64,000 nt of DNA from Thelephora terrestris (Eukaryota > Basidiomycota > Agaricomycetes > Thelephorales > Thelephoraceae), in the NCBI GenBank assembly GCA_015956445.1, contig WIUZ02000013.1:1-64000 (forward strand), written 5' to 3'. Shown one piece after another: positions 32,042 to 43,500 of the stretch. A program made the position numbers and the translations under genes. Numbering within the stretch: position 1 is the stretch's first letter; every line of letters begins with the position of its first letter. A model generated the notes under the pieces. The model was not told where the DNA came from and ran no database searches. It worked only from the letters and a program-made list of their open reading frames with translations.

Positions 32042-33332
32042 CATGTTGATTGGTGGTACCAACCGTTGAACGTATTTCTCCTTGCCCGCACCTCAAATTC
32101 CAACACTCGGCACCCTGTCGTTAATCCGCCCCCTGCTCAACCCCGTTTCCAGGACATCGGTTGTTCCATGTCTCTCTCACTCAACAGCAGATGTTCTTCT
32201 TGCCAAAAGAGGTTCTCCAATGACTCTCTTGTTCTCCGACACATGAACAATCCGTTAATGTCGTGTGCAAACTGGTTTGACTTCCTCGAATCGGCCTCCT
32301 CAGGGCAATCCCACCCCCCTCCCGCCAGACCTACCTCCTGTAATCGCGAAATGAACGATATCGAATCTACTGACAACAACGAGACCACCGATAATCTCCA
32401 CACACCAACCACACCACGTTATCAAGAGATCCATCCCAACACACCTTTTGTTTTTGGGTCTGGCCCTGGTTTCATGGACGTATTCAACTCTGATCGTCAC
32501 GCAGAAGAGCGTACGAAAAACTTGTATTATCCATTCTCCTCTAAAGAGGAGTGGAGCCCTTCCTCGTGGTTGCTATGTTCTGGGCTCTCGATGAGGGCCA
32601 TAGATGATTTTTTAGCACTCCCGATTGTAAGTCACGCTGTATGTCACTTGATCTGTCGTCACTGATCAGTAACCAGGTTCACACTGGGGGTAAGGGTTGG
32701 TTTACTGAGTCAGTAAACTGTGAGTAAATCACAAGCAAATGGAAAAAGAACCCAGCGAAATACTTGCCTGGCAAGCACAAAGCAAATTCACAATTTACTG
32801 AGCCAATTTACCTGCAATTTACTGGGTTCAGTATGTGCTCAGTATGTTTGCAGTTTACTGGGTCATGTGACTATGGTTTACCCATTAGGTAAACCTCGGA
32901 AAAATTCACAATTTACTGAACAAATTTACCAGCAATTTACTGGGCCACTTACCCAATCAGTATGTTTTTAATTTGCTGAGTGATTTAATCACGATTTACT
33001 GGACTCAGTAAACTGGAAAAAAACCAAACTGGTTTACTGACGACGTACCTGATTGGTCAATTTGAAAAATATCCAAAAATTTACCTGGACGTGTCATTGT
33101 CAGTAAACTGCAAGTTTTCTTTCAGTAAATTGGAAATACACGTCAGGTAAACTGGGAAAACACGTGACAATTTAATTGTGGTTTACTGGGCTCAGTAAAT
33201 CAGAAAAAAACCTAACCAGTTTACTGACAATGTACCTGATTGGCTAATTTGAAAAAAACTCGAAAATTTACCAGGACGTGTCTTTATCAGTAAACTACAA
33301 GTTTTCTTTCAGTAAATCGCAAATACACGTAA

Positions 33333-34264
33333 TGTCAGGGCCACTCTTCGCCCTTTAGGTACCAGTGCTGTTGGTGAGTCGCAACTCCAACCAACAAGAA
33401 ACAATGGGGCAAAGGGGGAACGACTTCCCTATATCCACCCAAAGTCTACGTGGTCCAAAACGCGATGGACGAGCGTTCTCTGGTAGGTTGTCCGAATTCA
33501 CAGCAGGAGTGCCGAGCCTCTATCAGGTAAATCCCTATCGTCTTCTGTGGGCAGATACAAGAGCCCGAGGATGGCGCCTCAAACTGATGACTTGATCCAA
33601 AGAGCAGTGCGGAACTCGATGTCGTGTCCGAGCTCGCTTCAAACACCGGTTAAGGATCAAGACTGAGTGAGAGAGGAGAGCGAATGGTTCAAGGAGTTAC
33701 TCGATAAGCTCTTCAGTGGCCTACAGCAAATACACCGATGCTGCAAGGAGAAGAGGACTTCCCAAGATATCAAAGATGGGGAGTCCTCAGCTACTCTACT
33801 GATACTTATATAGAAGGGTGGCCGGGACATAGATAACCCTATCTAATAATAACTCGGAGCAAAGAAGGGCCGAGAGTAAGCACGAACAGTAAGCGGCCCG
33901 GAGTATAGAAATGAAATGATAAAGGAATGACTAATGGGTCAGGGTTCGTGAGAGAATAAGAAAGGGGTCATGACGTCGTGTGGGAAAGGAATGACAAAGG
34001 ATGATATCACATGCAAGGACGAACCAATGAGAGGACGACGCGTCAGCTCGTCCGATCGGAACAACAAAAGACCGAGTGGGGCGTGAATGTCGACGGCGAA
34101 TGTATGAAGAGTCTGGGCCGGTGAAACGATGGACCGATCCAATGGCGAATAGGACGCGAGCGCTACCGATGGTTGGATAAAGCATAGCACGAACCGGCCG
34201 TTGGATCCATCAAACTCCCTTCTTCCCCAAATCAACAACCTCACCAACCGACTACTCATCCACT
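33333..34264 (-). promoter_or_regulatory. LTR-like promoter and tail of F element
   Basis: No gene. On the minus strand a TATA box (TATATAAGTATC, plus-strand position about 33808-33819) lies about 480 bp from the element end. It directs transcription out of the element, against the F gene. On the plus strand the last 300 bp lead to ATG 34265. Confidence 0.5.
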
Positions 34265-36016
34265 ATGCCCATGATCTCCGATCGTGTCTTCCGTGCTGAG
34301 AACAGCACCGCTACCATCGAGTCTGCGGATCCGCGCTCCGTGCAGAACAAGAGTTACTTCCTTCCGAACGCCAACATGGCGTACCCCAGTTATCGCGAGG
34401 TACGACGTCACGTGTCGCCGTTTGCTGGCAACAACTGACATCGCATCGTAGATCTTCGCGGTTGCCGACAAGGTGGATGCCCGACAACTGGAGGCAACGA
34501 TCGCCAGGCCTCCCCACTACTTGACCCTAGATGACGAGTTGTGGTATCACAACTTGATTGACCACAAGTTGCAGGAGTCTATGCGCGGGGTCACGTTCGA
34601 CACCGAGTTGCGTATGCCATGGGAGACTCCGGTGGCGTCATCGTTGTGGGGTCTTCTGAAGATGGGGATCTACGATCTGGGGAATGGAGAAGGAAGATGG
34701 CCTGGAGCGACTCGCTCCCAACACTATACAGCAGCCGTCGGTCACCGCCTTTGGTTCCTATTGAGGACGGAACAGAAAGCGGTGAGTCGGTCTGTGCATC
34801 CCGCTTGTGGGATGACACTGATTGACTTCTTAGAATGAGTGGCTGAAGCGTGAGGTGAAGGAGGCGAAGGACGACGCCCGTAGGATGTACTCGGAGGCGT
34901 TGGACATGAAGAAAACGCTCCTCCTTATGAACGACACTCTTCGGGTGACGTTTGAGAGCGAGATGCTGGCAATGCGCAAGGAACACAACCGGTTGGTTGA
35001 GTCCTTGAAGGAACGGGACGACACCGTCCAACGAGACCTGATCGAGGTCGACCGACGGCTCAACCGTCATAGAAGGGCTCTGAATGAGCTCGACACCAAG
35101 GTTGGTGCGACTTCTCCTGGTCTTTACCCAAGAGAGCTCACGCCACTTCTAGGTTGACACGTTGGACGACGCCTTGCCATTGCTGGGTGCTCGGGTCGAA
35201 TCGATGAGTGAGCGGCTGTGCCACTGCCGTACTCGTTCGGTGGCTGCGGTCCGCGACGAGTCCGAGGACGAGTCGATACCGGATCGGATGGCTTCTCCCA
35301 TAGGTGGGATGTCGGTTGACATATTTGGCTTTGTCCACTGACATCCTTTTTAGCCTCCGACGGTTTGTACCGTACACCAGCGCACACTGATGGCGGGGAA
35401 GAGGTCGTCCGTGAGACATCCGAGGAGACGGCCGTGAATCCGGTTAGCAGTTCTCCTGAGTTGGAGTACGCGGGGGAGAACGAAGTGGCTGTTCCGATTC
35501 CGCCTCCGTCGATCTCGCCGGTGCGTGGGCAACGTTCTATCCGTGCTCGTCGTTGGGTTCCTTATCGCGGGGCACTTCGTCCAGCGCACCGTATGCGTCC
35601 CAGTAATCCCAACGTCGTCCGCCAGGGTGGAGACATTGAGTCCACCGTCCTATTCCGATGCGACGATGCTACAGTGTCGCGTGGATCGCGGCGAGCTGAT
35701 TCCGGTGGAGTCCGTCGACGTGAACGGCTTAACCGACCTTACGCTCTTGTTGGTCCAGCGTGCAGCGGAGGCCGTTCGCCTGGTGGCTCAACTGACCGAG
35801 AGAGTGGAGGGTTGGTCAGTCCAGAGGACTCTGGATCAGACTATGGTCGATTCAGCGAGGAACCGCCTTCGCGCCGAGGTTCAGTTGGCTGTCGCTCATC
35901 GTCTGGAGGAAGCTCGGGTCGTCGAGATGGTCGACGAGGAAGTCGTCGAGAGTGCCTCGGAGGGGACGGAGGAGGAGGTTGCCAGTGCTGAGGAGTACTG
36001 GCAAACCAGGTCTTGA
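34265..36016 (+). CDS. F-family coiled-coil protein (493 aa, six exons)
   Basis: The exons are 34265-34399, 34452-34781, 34834-35100, 35153-35303, 35354-35520 and 35585-36016. The introns are 49-64 nt, GT..AG. The joined frame is 494 codons including the stop, with no break. The first three introns are phase 0 at the same places as in family C. Exon 2 has LDDELWYHNLIDHKLQES. Exon 3 is a long coiled coil (WLKREVKEAKDDARRMYSE). Exon 4 has CHCRT. Exon 6 is helical and acidic (RLRAEVQLAVAHRLEEARV). An alternative frame through 35521-35991 is longer without the fifth intron but loses the C-family resemblance. Function unknown. Confidence 0.75.
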
Positions 36017-36951
36017 CGACTAGGGTTTGTACGCCTTAGTCCTCGTTCCTAGAGTCCGGGCGGATTCAACTCCGTCGGTTTGGTAGTCTTGTGTCCTCGC
36101 TGCGCGCCGCGTGTAATATCATCAGTGTCCTTGTCTGTGTTCCTTGATGACGTGTGAGTTCGTGATACGGAAAATGATAAGATAAGAAAGGGGTATAGGT
36201 AAGGAAAGTGGGCGAAAGTTGGGTGTAAAAATGGTTCGAAAAGGGAATAAAATTCAGCACGCTGACACGTAAAGTAAACCAGAAAACATGTAAACTTTGA
36301 ATTTACTTACAGTTTACACATGTTTTCTGGTTTACTTTACGTGTATTTGCGATTTACTGAAAGAAAACTTGTAGTTTACTGATAAAGACACGTCCTGGTA
36401 AATTTTCGAGTTTTTTTCAAATTAGCCAATCAGGTACATTGTCAGTAAACTGGTTAGGTTTTTTTCTGATTTACTGAGCCCAGTAAACCACAATCAAATT
36501 GTCACGTGTTTTCCCAGTTTACCTGACGTGTATTTCCAATTTACTGAAAGAAAACTTGCAGTTTACTGACAATGACACGTCCAGGTAAATTTTTGGATAT
36601 TTTTCAAATTGACCAATCAGGTACGTCGTCAGTAAACCAGTTTGGTTTTTTTCCAGTTTACTGAGTCCAGTAAATCGTGATTAAATCACTCAGCAAATTA
36701 AAAACATACTGATTGGGTAAGTGGCCCAGTAAATTGCTGGTAAATTTGTTCAGTAAATTGTGAATTTTTCCGAGGTTTACCTAATGGGTAAACCATAGTC
36801 ACATGACCCAGTAAACTGCAAACATACTGAGCACATACTGAACCCAGTAAATTGCAGGTAAATTGGCTCAGTAAATTGTGAATTTGCTTTGTGCTTGCCA
36901 GGCAAGTATTTCGCTGGGTTCTTTTTCCATTTGCTTGTGATTTACTCACAG

Positions 36952-37138
36952 TGTAAGCCGGACGGCTTACGCCATCACACTCGTGGGAAAAGATAGTATA
37001 GTATTCGTATGTATGGATCATTGGTAGGTAGATGATCGATAGCTTTTTTACCTTCCTACGTTGACTTAGTAATCCATTGCGGATTCTGGTTCATCCCGAA
37101 GGAACTCTAAGCTCACGTTGCGCTACGCGCAACTTACA
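36952..37138 (+). repeat. 5' LTR of Gypsy element (187 bp)
   Basis: It starts TGTAAGCCGGACGGCTTACG, an inverted repeat (GTAAGCCG/CGGCTTAC) that can form a hairpin, and ends GCGCAACTTACA. It has no obvious TATA box. The sequence after it (TTTTTGAACCTATCTACGGG) does not begin TGG, so the usual primer site complementary to a tRNA 3' end is not evident. Confidence 0.93.
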
Positions 37139-37221
37139 TTTTTGAACCTATCTACGGGTTACTAAAAAACACCACAAAGAAAAACCCTTATCCCACAAAC
37201 GACGCTACCTACCAACTCGAT

Positions 37222-40200
37222 ATGGCCAACAACCACCCGAAGCCACTTCCGATTAGTGGTCGCGGGCGTATCCCTATCCTATCGACGACGCTACGGCGCG
37301 AGGGACTCCGTTCAGGAGGCCCTCCCCCCGAACCAGCGGCAGAAACCCAAACCCCACGGATGGTGATTCGTTTGCCAGCCAGACCAGCCAACGGGGAGAA
37401 TCCAGTCGCGCCAGACGCAACTAGATTAACCAACAGGGAACCCCCTGTTGCACCCGACACAGTTAGGCCTACCAACAGGAGTACTCCTGTCGCGACCGGA
37501 CCAACTATCAGAGACACAGCCCCACCGAGTTACACGGAACAGGTGGGGCAGGATCCCAGAGCAACCGGGAACCCCAGGATCGAAAGAGAACCGATGCGCG
37601 ACACATTGGTATCGGGACAGAACCCCGCGTATAACCGGGAGGAATCCTTATCGGAACCTGGCACGGTGATGCAAAGTGATCGGGGATTGGGCGGAAGCGT
37701 CAGTTCAGAAGATTCGGTGATCGCTGAGACGGATGTGACGGAACAACACACAACCAGATCCCAAAATGCACGAACCGCTTTGGATCGTGAAATCGTGGAA
37801 ACGATTCGCGGGATAGCGCGAGAGCAAAAGAACTTAAGGACTGAATTAGTCCAAGAGCAGCGGAATCTCAGAAGTGAGATTCAAAGTGCTCGTCAGGAGC
37901 AACGGGATACTCGGATCGAGATCCACGGCGTGCGTCGGGACGCAGCCGAACTCCAGTCCACGGCTAAAACTCATGAATCCCGATTGGGATTACTATTTAA
38001 AAGAATTGGAGACGTAATTGACGACCAGTGGATCGTACGAGAGGGAATGGACGAACTGAAAAGAACCTATGAAGCACGGGTGCCTGCCCGTAGTCCGATA
38101 AAAGCAGAGCCGAAATCCACGAACAGTGGAAACCGGGACTCTAACTCCGCGCCAATTGTGAGGCCGAGATCTGACATCGAATCGCTGTACGCGTCAGAGG
38201 AGGACAACCAAGAAGTGGTGCCTGAGGACGCAATAAGGCAACCCCAAGTGGAGGCTCAGCAACACGATAGGCGGGAAACACCAGGGGAGGCCTGGGTTCG
38301 GACTCGGAACCAGCCACAACGGTTTGGACTGGGAACCGAGGAGGCGCTGGAACGATGGAGAGCGGCATCAGAAGCAAGCCGTGAACAGCGAGCAGCGAGG
38401 CGCCTCAAAACAAATGCAAACCAACGCCAAATGGACGCGGGTGCACGCAGCACAGAAGATCGCGGGGATGGTGGTGAACGACGAAGGAGCGTTACCCAAC
38501 CCCACGAGGTCGGGTTTGGACAGAACCCAAACCCATCGACACCTCAAGCCGACCCCCAGCCTAGTAACCATGGCCACCAAGACCCAGGAGACGGCTCGAG
38601 CTCAGGCGATGAGCCAGGGCGAGGGGGTGGAGGCCCAAACCACCCACCACGACGAGGACCTAGTCGCGCGGGAGGTGGCTCCCGGGATGGATCCCGAACC
38701 AATCGTGGACGATCGCGACGACGACGACGACGACGAGGGGGATCTCCATCAGATCCGTCGTCCCCAGGAACGTCGGAGGATTGGGACTCCGAGTTCACCG
38801 CACTGGAGGATGATGACCGACGGCGGCGGGAAAGGAGAGATCGTAGACGAGACCCGAAGACCGAGTACGAGCAGGAACAGCTCAGGGGAATCCGTGAAAG
38901 GATTCGGAAAATGGTTGGGCAAGATATCCAGTATGCGGCTACCTTTAAAGGAGCTAAGGACATCGTCACCATAATCAAATATTCGGGTCAGAACGACAAC
39001 GGAATATTCACGAAGTGGTTGGACCACCTTCTGATGTATTTCCAACTGAACCGAATGTGTGGACCCGACAACGAACTTGTACGATTGTCAGCAATGTATA
39101 ACTCCCTTGAGGGAGTTGCGGAGGAATGGTACCGGGACGTAGTGCTTCACACGCCGAAGCGAAGCTGGACCTTCGAGAAGGTTGTTTGCAGCCTTTTCCT
39201 AACCTATGTATTTGGTTCCGCCGCGAGTCATGCGGCGCGGGAGTTCAATGAGGTCAGGTACAGCCGTACCGAGGGGGCGCGCGAGTATGCACAACGCTTG
39301 AAGACGAAGGCGAGACGCCTTGCACGAAAGCCTGATGAGTCTACCATGATTGTCAGGTTCTTAGCCGGTCTACCGGTAGACGCCAGTCGAAGACTCACTT
39401 TACGGGAGCGACTGGACCCTACGAGGCACCGCCTCAAGCACTTCGTGGCCAAGTTGCACGAACTTGAGGAGGCAGAGAATGTAACCAAGACCGTGAACGC
39501 CGCGGTAATGGAGGAACACCGTAAAGCGGATGGTCCGGGACAACGCAAGATAAACCGACCCCAATTTGGTGGGAGGGATCGAGCCTACGGAGCACAGCGT
39601 CCACCAGCACCACAACAGGATCGCCAACGATGGGGTGAGAGGAAGGTGGATGATCGTGCGGCAAAAGGAAAGGGCCCGACAAAGGATGTGACCTGTTTCC
39701 GTTGTCAAGGGAAAGGTCACTATTCGAACGACCCGAATTGCCCGATGTTCGAGAAGAACGGTGGTCAGGGTCGCCAACTCCGAGACCGCCCCCAGTTGAA
39801 GGCGGCACGGATTTCAGACGCGGACGACAAGACTAGTGTGGCCAACGAGTCATCTGAGGAATTGGATGGCAGGGAGGAATGGGACGACGGTTCCCAATGG
39901 GACTCCGCCGCCGAGGGAGAAGGTTCCCTTCATAGCCACGATGGCGACCCTCAATTGAATCGGATGTTGGCGAAGGTCACGACGTCGGATAATGAGGGGG
40001 GTAACGCGGTGTATGTACGAGCGATGCGTAATAAGGTGGTCACGATCCAGAAGGAGAACCCGGCGCGTGCGACCATGAACTCAAAGATTGATCGTCCACG
40101 GCGGTCAAAGGCGTATGAGAGTTGCCTTGCAACCTATGTCAATATCAATGGGATGGAGGCGTTCACTTTATTCGATTCTGGGAGCTCGACGGACGCGATT

Positions 40201-40557
40201 AGCCCGGATTTCGCACGAGTCAGCAACACCCGCATACACACGCTCGATAAACCAGTCCCGCTGCAGTTGGGGACTGTTGGAAGTCGGGCGTCGATTAACT
40301 ATGGGGTCAAGACCTTAGTAGAGTTTGGGAACAGAGTGGAGGAGAAGTATTACCTGGACGTGGTCAATATCGACCGGTATGATGCTATCCTTGGAGCGCC
40401 GTTTATGCGGCGGTTTGGGATCCGATTGGACTTCGAATCCAACCTGATAATCGTCAGTGACATGGCGATTCGGGCCCTCCTGCCCGAAGAGGAGGCCACC
40501 TTGTTGAGGAGTCGCGATGCTCGTCGGGATGGCGGGGAGAATCGGCAGGCGCACTGA
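37222..40557 (+). CDS. Gag-protease polyprotein (1111 aa)
   Basis: The N-terminal ~550 residues are disordered, Pro/Arg-rich, with a coiled-coil stretch (residues ~190-260, EQKNLRTELVQEQRNLRSEI). The capsid-like gag domain lies at ~585-760 (GIFTKWLDHLLMYFQLNRMC; EEWYRDVV). A zinc knuckle at ~825 (CFRCQGKGHYSNDPNC) has CX2CX4HX6C spacing, two residues longer than the usual CX2CX4HX4C. An aspartic protease with FDSGSSTD has its catalytic Asp near residue 985. It ends at TGA 40555-40557, in frame with pol. The N-terminal extension is long for the family. Confidence 0.93.
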   Translation: MANNHPKPLPISGRGRIPILSTTLRREGLRSGGPPPEPAAETQTPRMVIRLPARPANGENPVAPDATRLTNREPPVAPDTVRPTNRSTPVATGPTIRDTAPPSYTEQVGQDPRATGNPRIEREPMRDTLVSGQNPAYNREESLSEPGTVMQSDRGLGGSVSSEDSVIAETDVTEQHTTRSQNARTALDREIVETIRGIAREQKNLRTELVQEQRNLRSEIQSARQEQRDTRIEIHGVRRDAAELQSTAKTHESRLGLLFKRIGDVIDDQWIVREGMDELKRTYEARVPARSPIKAEPKSTNSGNRDSNSAPIVRPRSDIESLYASEEDNQEVVPEDAIRQPQVEAQQHDRRETPGEAWVRTRNQPQRFGLGTEEALERWRAASEASREQRAARRLKTNANQRQMDAGARSTEDRGDGGERRRSVTQPHEVGFGQNPNPSTPQADPQPSNHGHQDPGDGSSSGDEPGRGGGGPNHPPRRGPSRAGGGSRDGSRTNRGRSRRRRRRRGGSPSDPSSPGTSEDWDSEFTALEDDDRRRRERRDRRRDPKTEYEQEQLRGIRERIRKMVGQDIQYAATFKGAKDIVTIIKYSGQNDNGIFTKWLDHLLMYFQLNRMCGPDNELVRLSAMYNSLEGVAEEWYRDVVLHTPKRSWTFEKVVCSLFLTYVFGSAASHAAREFNEVRYSRTEGAREYAQRLKTKARRLARKPDESTMIVRFLAGLPVDASRRLTLRERLDPTRHRLKHFVAKLHELEEAENVTKTVNAAVMEEHRKADGPGQRKINRPQFGGRDRAYGAQRPPAPQQDRQRWGERKVDDRAAKGKGPTKDVTCFRCQGKGHYSNDPNCPMFEKNGGQGRQLRDRPQLKAARISDADDKTSVANESSEELDGREEWDDGSQWDSAAEGEGSLHSHDGDPQLNRMLAKVTTSDNEGGNAVYVRAMRNKVVTIQKENPARATMNSKIDRPRRSKAYESCLATYVNINGMEAFTLFDSGSSTDAISPDFARVSNTRIHTLDKPVPLQLGTVGSRASINYGVKTLVEFGNRVEEKYYLDVVNIDRYDAILGAPFMRRFGIRLDFESNLIIVSDMAIRALLPEEEATLLRSRDARRDGGENRQAH

Positions 40558-40560
40558 CTA
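40555..40560 (+). promoter_or_regulatory. in-frame TGA-CTA, probable readthrough stop
   Basis: The gag-protease stop TGA is followed directly by CTA C. The frame then stays open through 40558-43881. UGA followed by CUA is a well-known context for translational readthrough in viruses and cellular genes. The alternative, reinitiation at ATG 40627, cannot be excluded. Confidence 0.6.
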
Positions 40561-43500
40561 CACTCGGGGGCGAGTGGGAGCGTATCGCTGGACAGTACCC
40601 CGCAGGATCATGGCAGCGAAGGTGGAATGGGAGATCTGGGCGTGATCTCGCAGGGGGAGGGCACAGTGAGAGTAGCGGCGATGAACGCAGAGCCAAAAAA
40701 GGAACGGATGTCCGATTTGGACATCCCACGACTGAGGAACGAGTGGACACAGACGTGCGAAGGGCTGTTCGTAAACCAACCCGATGAATTACCCCCCTTA
40801 CGGGAAATCAATCATAGGATACCTTTGATTGACGAATCAAAGGTGTACCATCACCGGCAACCTAAATGTCCCGATGCGTTCAAACCAGCCTTAATGGCAA
40901 AGATTGAACGATACACAAGAGCAGGCTGGTGGGTACCGATTACAGCAACAAGGGCAACCCCGATGCTGTGTATACCGAAGAGCGCGAAAAATCAGAACGA
41001 ACTCAGGACGGTGTTTGATCTGAGGGAACAGAACTTAAATACCCACAAGGATTTGACGCCGATGCCGGACCAGGATGCTATCCGACACGCGGTGGCAGGG
41101 GCCCGATACCGTTCGAAATGCGACATATCGAACGCCTACGAACTAATACGGGTGGAGCCAGAGGATGTCTGGAAAACTTCGTTCTCAACAATTGCTGGCA
41201 CGTTTGCGAGCAACGTCATGCAGCAGGGCGACTGCAACGCGCCCTCTACATTTCAGAGATTCATCACACATTTGTTCCGAGACTTCATCGGGAACTTTGT
41301 GTACGCTTACTTGGACGACATATTCATATTTTCGGACTCGGTCGAGGAGCACCAGGAGCATATTCAATTGGTGATTGACCGACTTCGTCGAGCCAAGATG
41401 GTGCTCAACCCAAAGAAGTGTGACTTCTTTTCAAAGAAAATGGATTGTCTTGGACACGTCATAGACGATCAGGGGATCCATGCAGATTCATCGAAAATGA
41501 CGCAGATCCTGAACTGGAGGACACCCCGAACGTACCACGATGTCCAAAGATTCCTTGGATTAATACAATACATCCAACACTTTATGCCGAATGTTTCGGT
41601 ATACACGGCTCCCCTGTCGGCGATCACGAGGAATGGCCATGAATTTATGTGGAGGCCAATTCATGATAAATGCTTCGCTGAGGTGAAAGCATTGGCGGCA
41701 AAGACGCCGATCTTAAAGCCAATTGACCCCAAAGCAGAGGACCCGATATGGGTAATCTGCGATGCGTCAGCCTCGGGTGTGGGAGCGTTCTATGGACAGG
41801 GGAAATCCTGGGAGAATTGCCGACCCGCTGGATTTATGTCACGCAAGTTCAAAGAGGCGCAACAAAACTATCGAGTGTTCGAAATGGAGACACTTGCAAT
41901 CCTCGAGGCGCTGACTAAGTGGGAAGACAAACTGATTGGCCGGAAATTCACAGTGATCACGGACCACCAATCGCTCGAGTTTTTCTCGAAGCAGAAACAC
42001 CTATCGGGAAGGCAGACCCGATGGGCGGAGTACCTCAGTCGCTTCGACTTCGAGGTGGTCTACGTGAAGGGCCAATATAATATCGTGGCAGATTGCCTAT
42101 CGAGATACTACTCGTCGGACCGACCGGGAGAACAGCACGCAGACCATCAATATGTATCTGCTGACTTACAATTGGACCCGGAGGGAGAAGACCTCCCACA
42201 CGGACTCAAGCCACAGGCCACTGTGCGGGCACTACGAACGCGAACACCTAAACCGGTGAAGCTGGCCACGAGACCAACAATATCTCGGGACAAACACCCG
42301 GAATTGGTCACGCTGGAGGATAACCAATCGCCGGAAGTGGGAAATTCACTCTCACAGGTAATGACGGCTGCGGACGGGTTCCTGGAGGCCGTTCGAGCAG
42401 GGTATAGTGAGGACCCCCTGTTCGTGAAAATCAGAGAGAATCCAGATCAATTCAGCCGATTCCGGTGGCAACAGGGCCTGTTATACATGGATAGAACGGA
42501 GGGACTACCCGTTCTGTGTATCCCGCGCGCGATGCATAAATCGCGCAAATTAACGGAATTGATAATCGACCAAGCCCACCACACCATCGGGCATGCTGGG
42601 AACGAACGCACCAGCAAGTACGTCCACAGATTTTACTGGTGGAGTACCCTTTCGAAAGACGTTGCCAAGTACTGTTCGACGTGTGGGACTTGTCAAGCGG
42701 TAAAACCGAGCACCCAACGACCAATGGGATTGCTTCACCCCCTCCCGATCCCGTCTCGACCATGGGAATCCATCGGGATGGATTTCATCGGGCCGTTACC
42801 CCCCTCGCCTGAGGGGTATAACTTTATCTGGGTAGTAGTCGATCGACTAACGTCCATGGTGCACCTGGTTGCGCTGAAAACCAGCGCAACGGCGATGGAG
42901 GTGGCAGAGAGGTATCTGAAGGAGATCGTCAGACTTCATGGCATCGCGAGCTCGATTGTGTCGGATCGGGACCCCCGATTTACTTCGGCATTCTGGACCG
43001 AAGTACACCGACTTTTAGGAACAAAGTTGATGATGTCAACTTCGTTCCACCCTCAAACGGATGGAGCCACGGAGAGAATGAATCGAGTTGTTAACTCGGT
43101 CTTGCGAGCGGTGATTAGGCCAGACCAGGGCGACTGGTGCGAGAAACTCCCCATGGTGGAGTTCGCCATTAATTCAGCGGAGAACAAATCGACGGGTCAT
43201 GCGCCGTTCGAGCTGAACTACGGATACATCCCCACACTGCGGGGGCTGATCGACCGGGTACCGGCATCGTTTAAGCCGGGGGTCCGGCATTATGCGGAGA
43301 AAGCGCAATCGTACCTTCTGGAAGCACATGACACAATCATAGCCGCCCGGGTCAATCAGATTTACCACGCAAATAAACGGCGCAGAAGGGAACCCACGTA
43401 CAACGTCGGGGATCGGGTGTGGCTATCGACTGATTACTTGGCGATGCCGAAAGGACGAGTACGGAAATTGTTGCCCAAGTTTATCGGGCCGTTCGCGATA

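Larger units (their letters stand above)
33333..36267 (+). mobile_element. F element, complete, 2935 bp
   Basis: It starts TGTCAGGGCCACTC at 33333 and ends CACGCTGACA at 36267, with CGTAA on both sides (33328-33332, 36268-36272). It carries one plus-strand gene (34265-36016). The LTR-like promoter at the left end points to the left. The terminus is shared with family C (TGTCAGGGCCACTC), and so is the gene, so F and C are diverged relatives. Confidence 0.87.

Noticed and set aside
35354-35991. Long uninterrupted F exon 5 without the 64-nt intron
   Set aside because: The spliced frame via 35521-35584 gives a helical, C-like C-terminus. The unspliced frame is Arg/Gly/Ser-rich and typical of a shadow.
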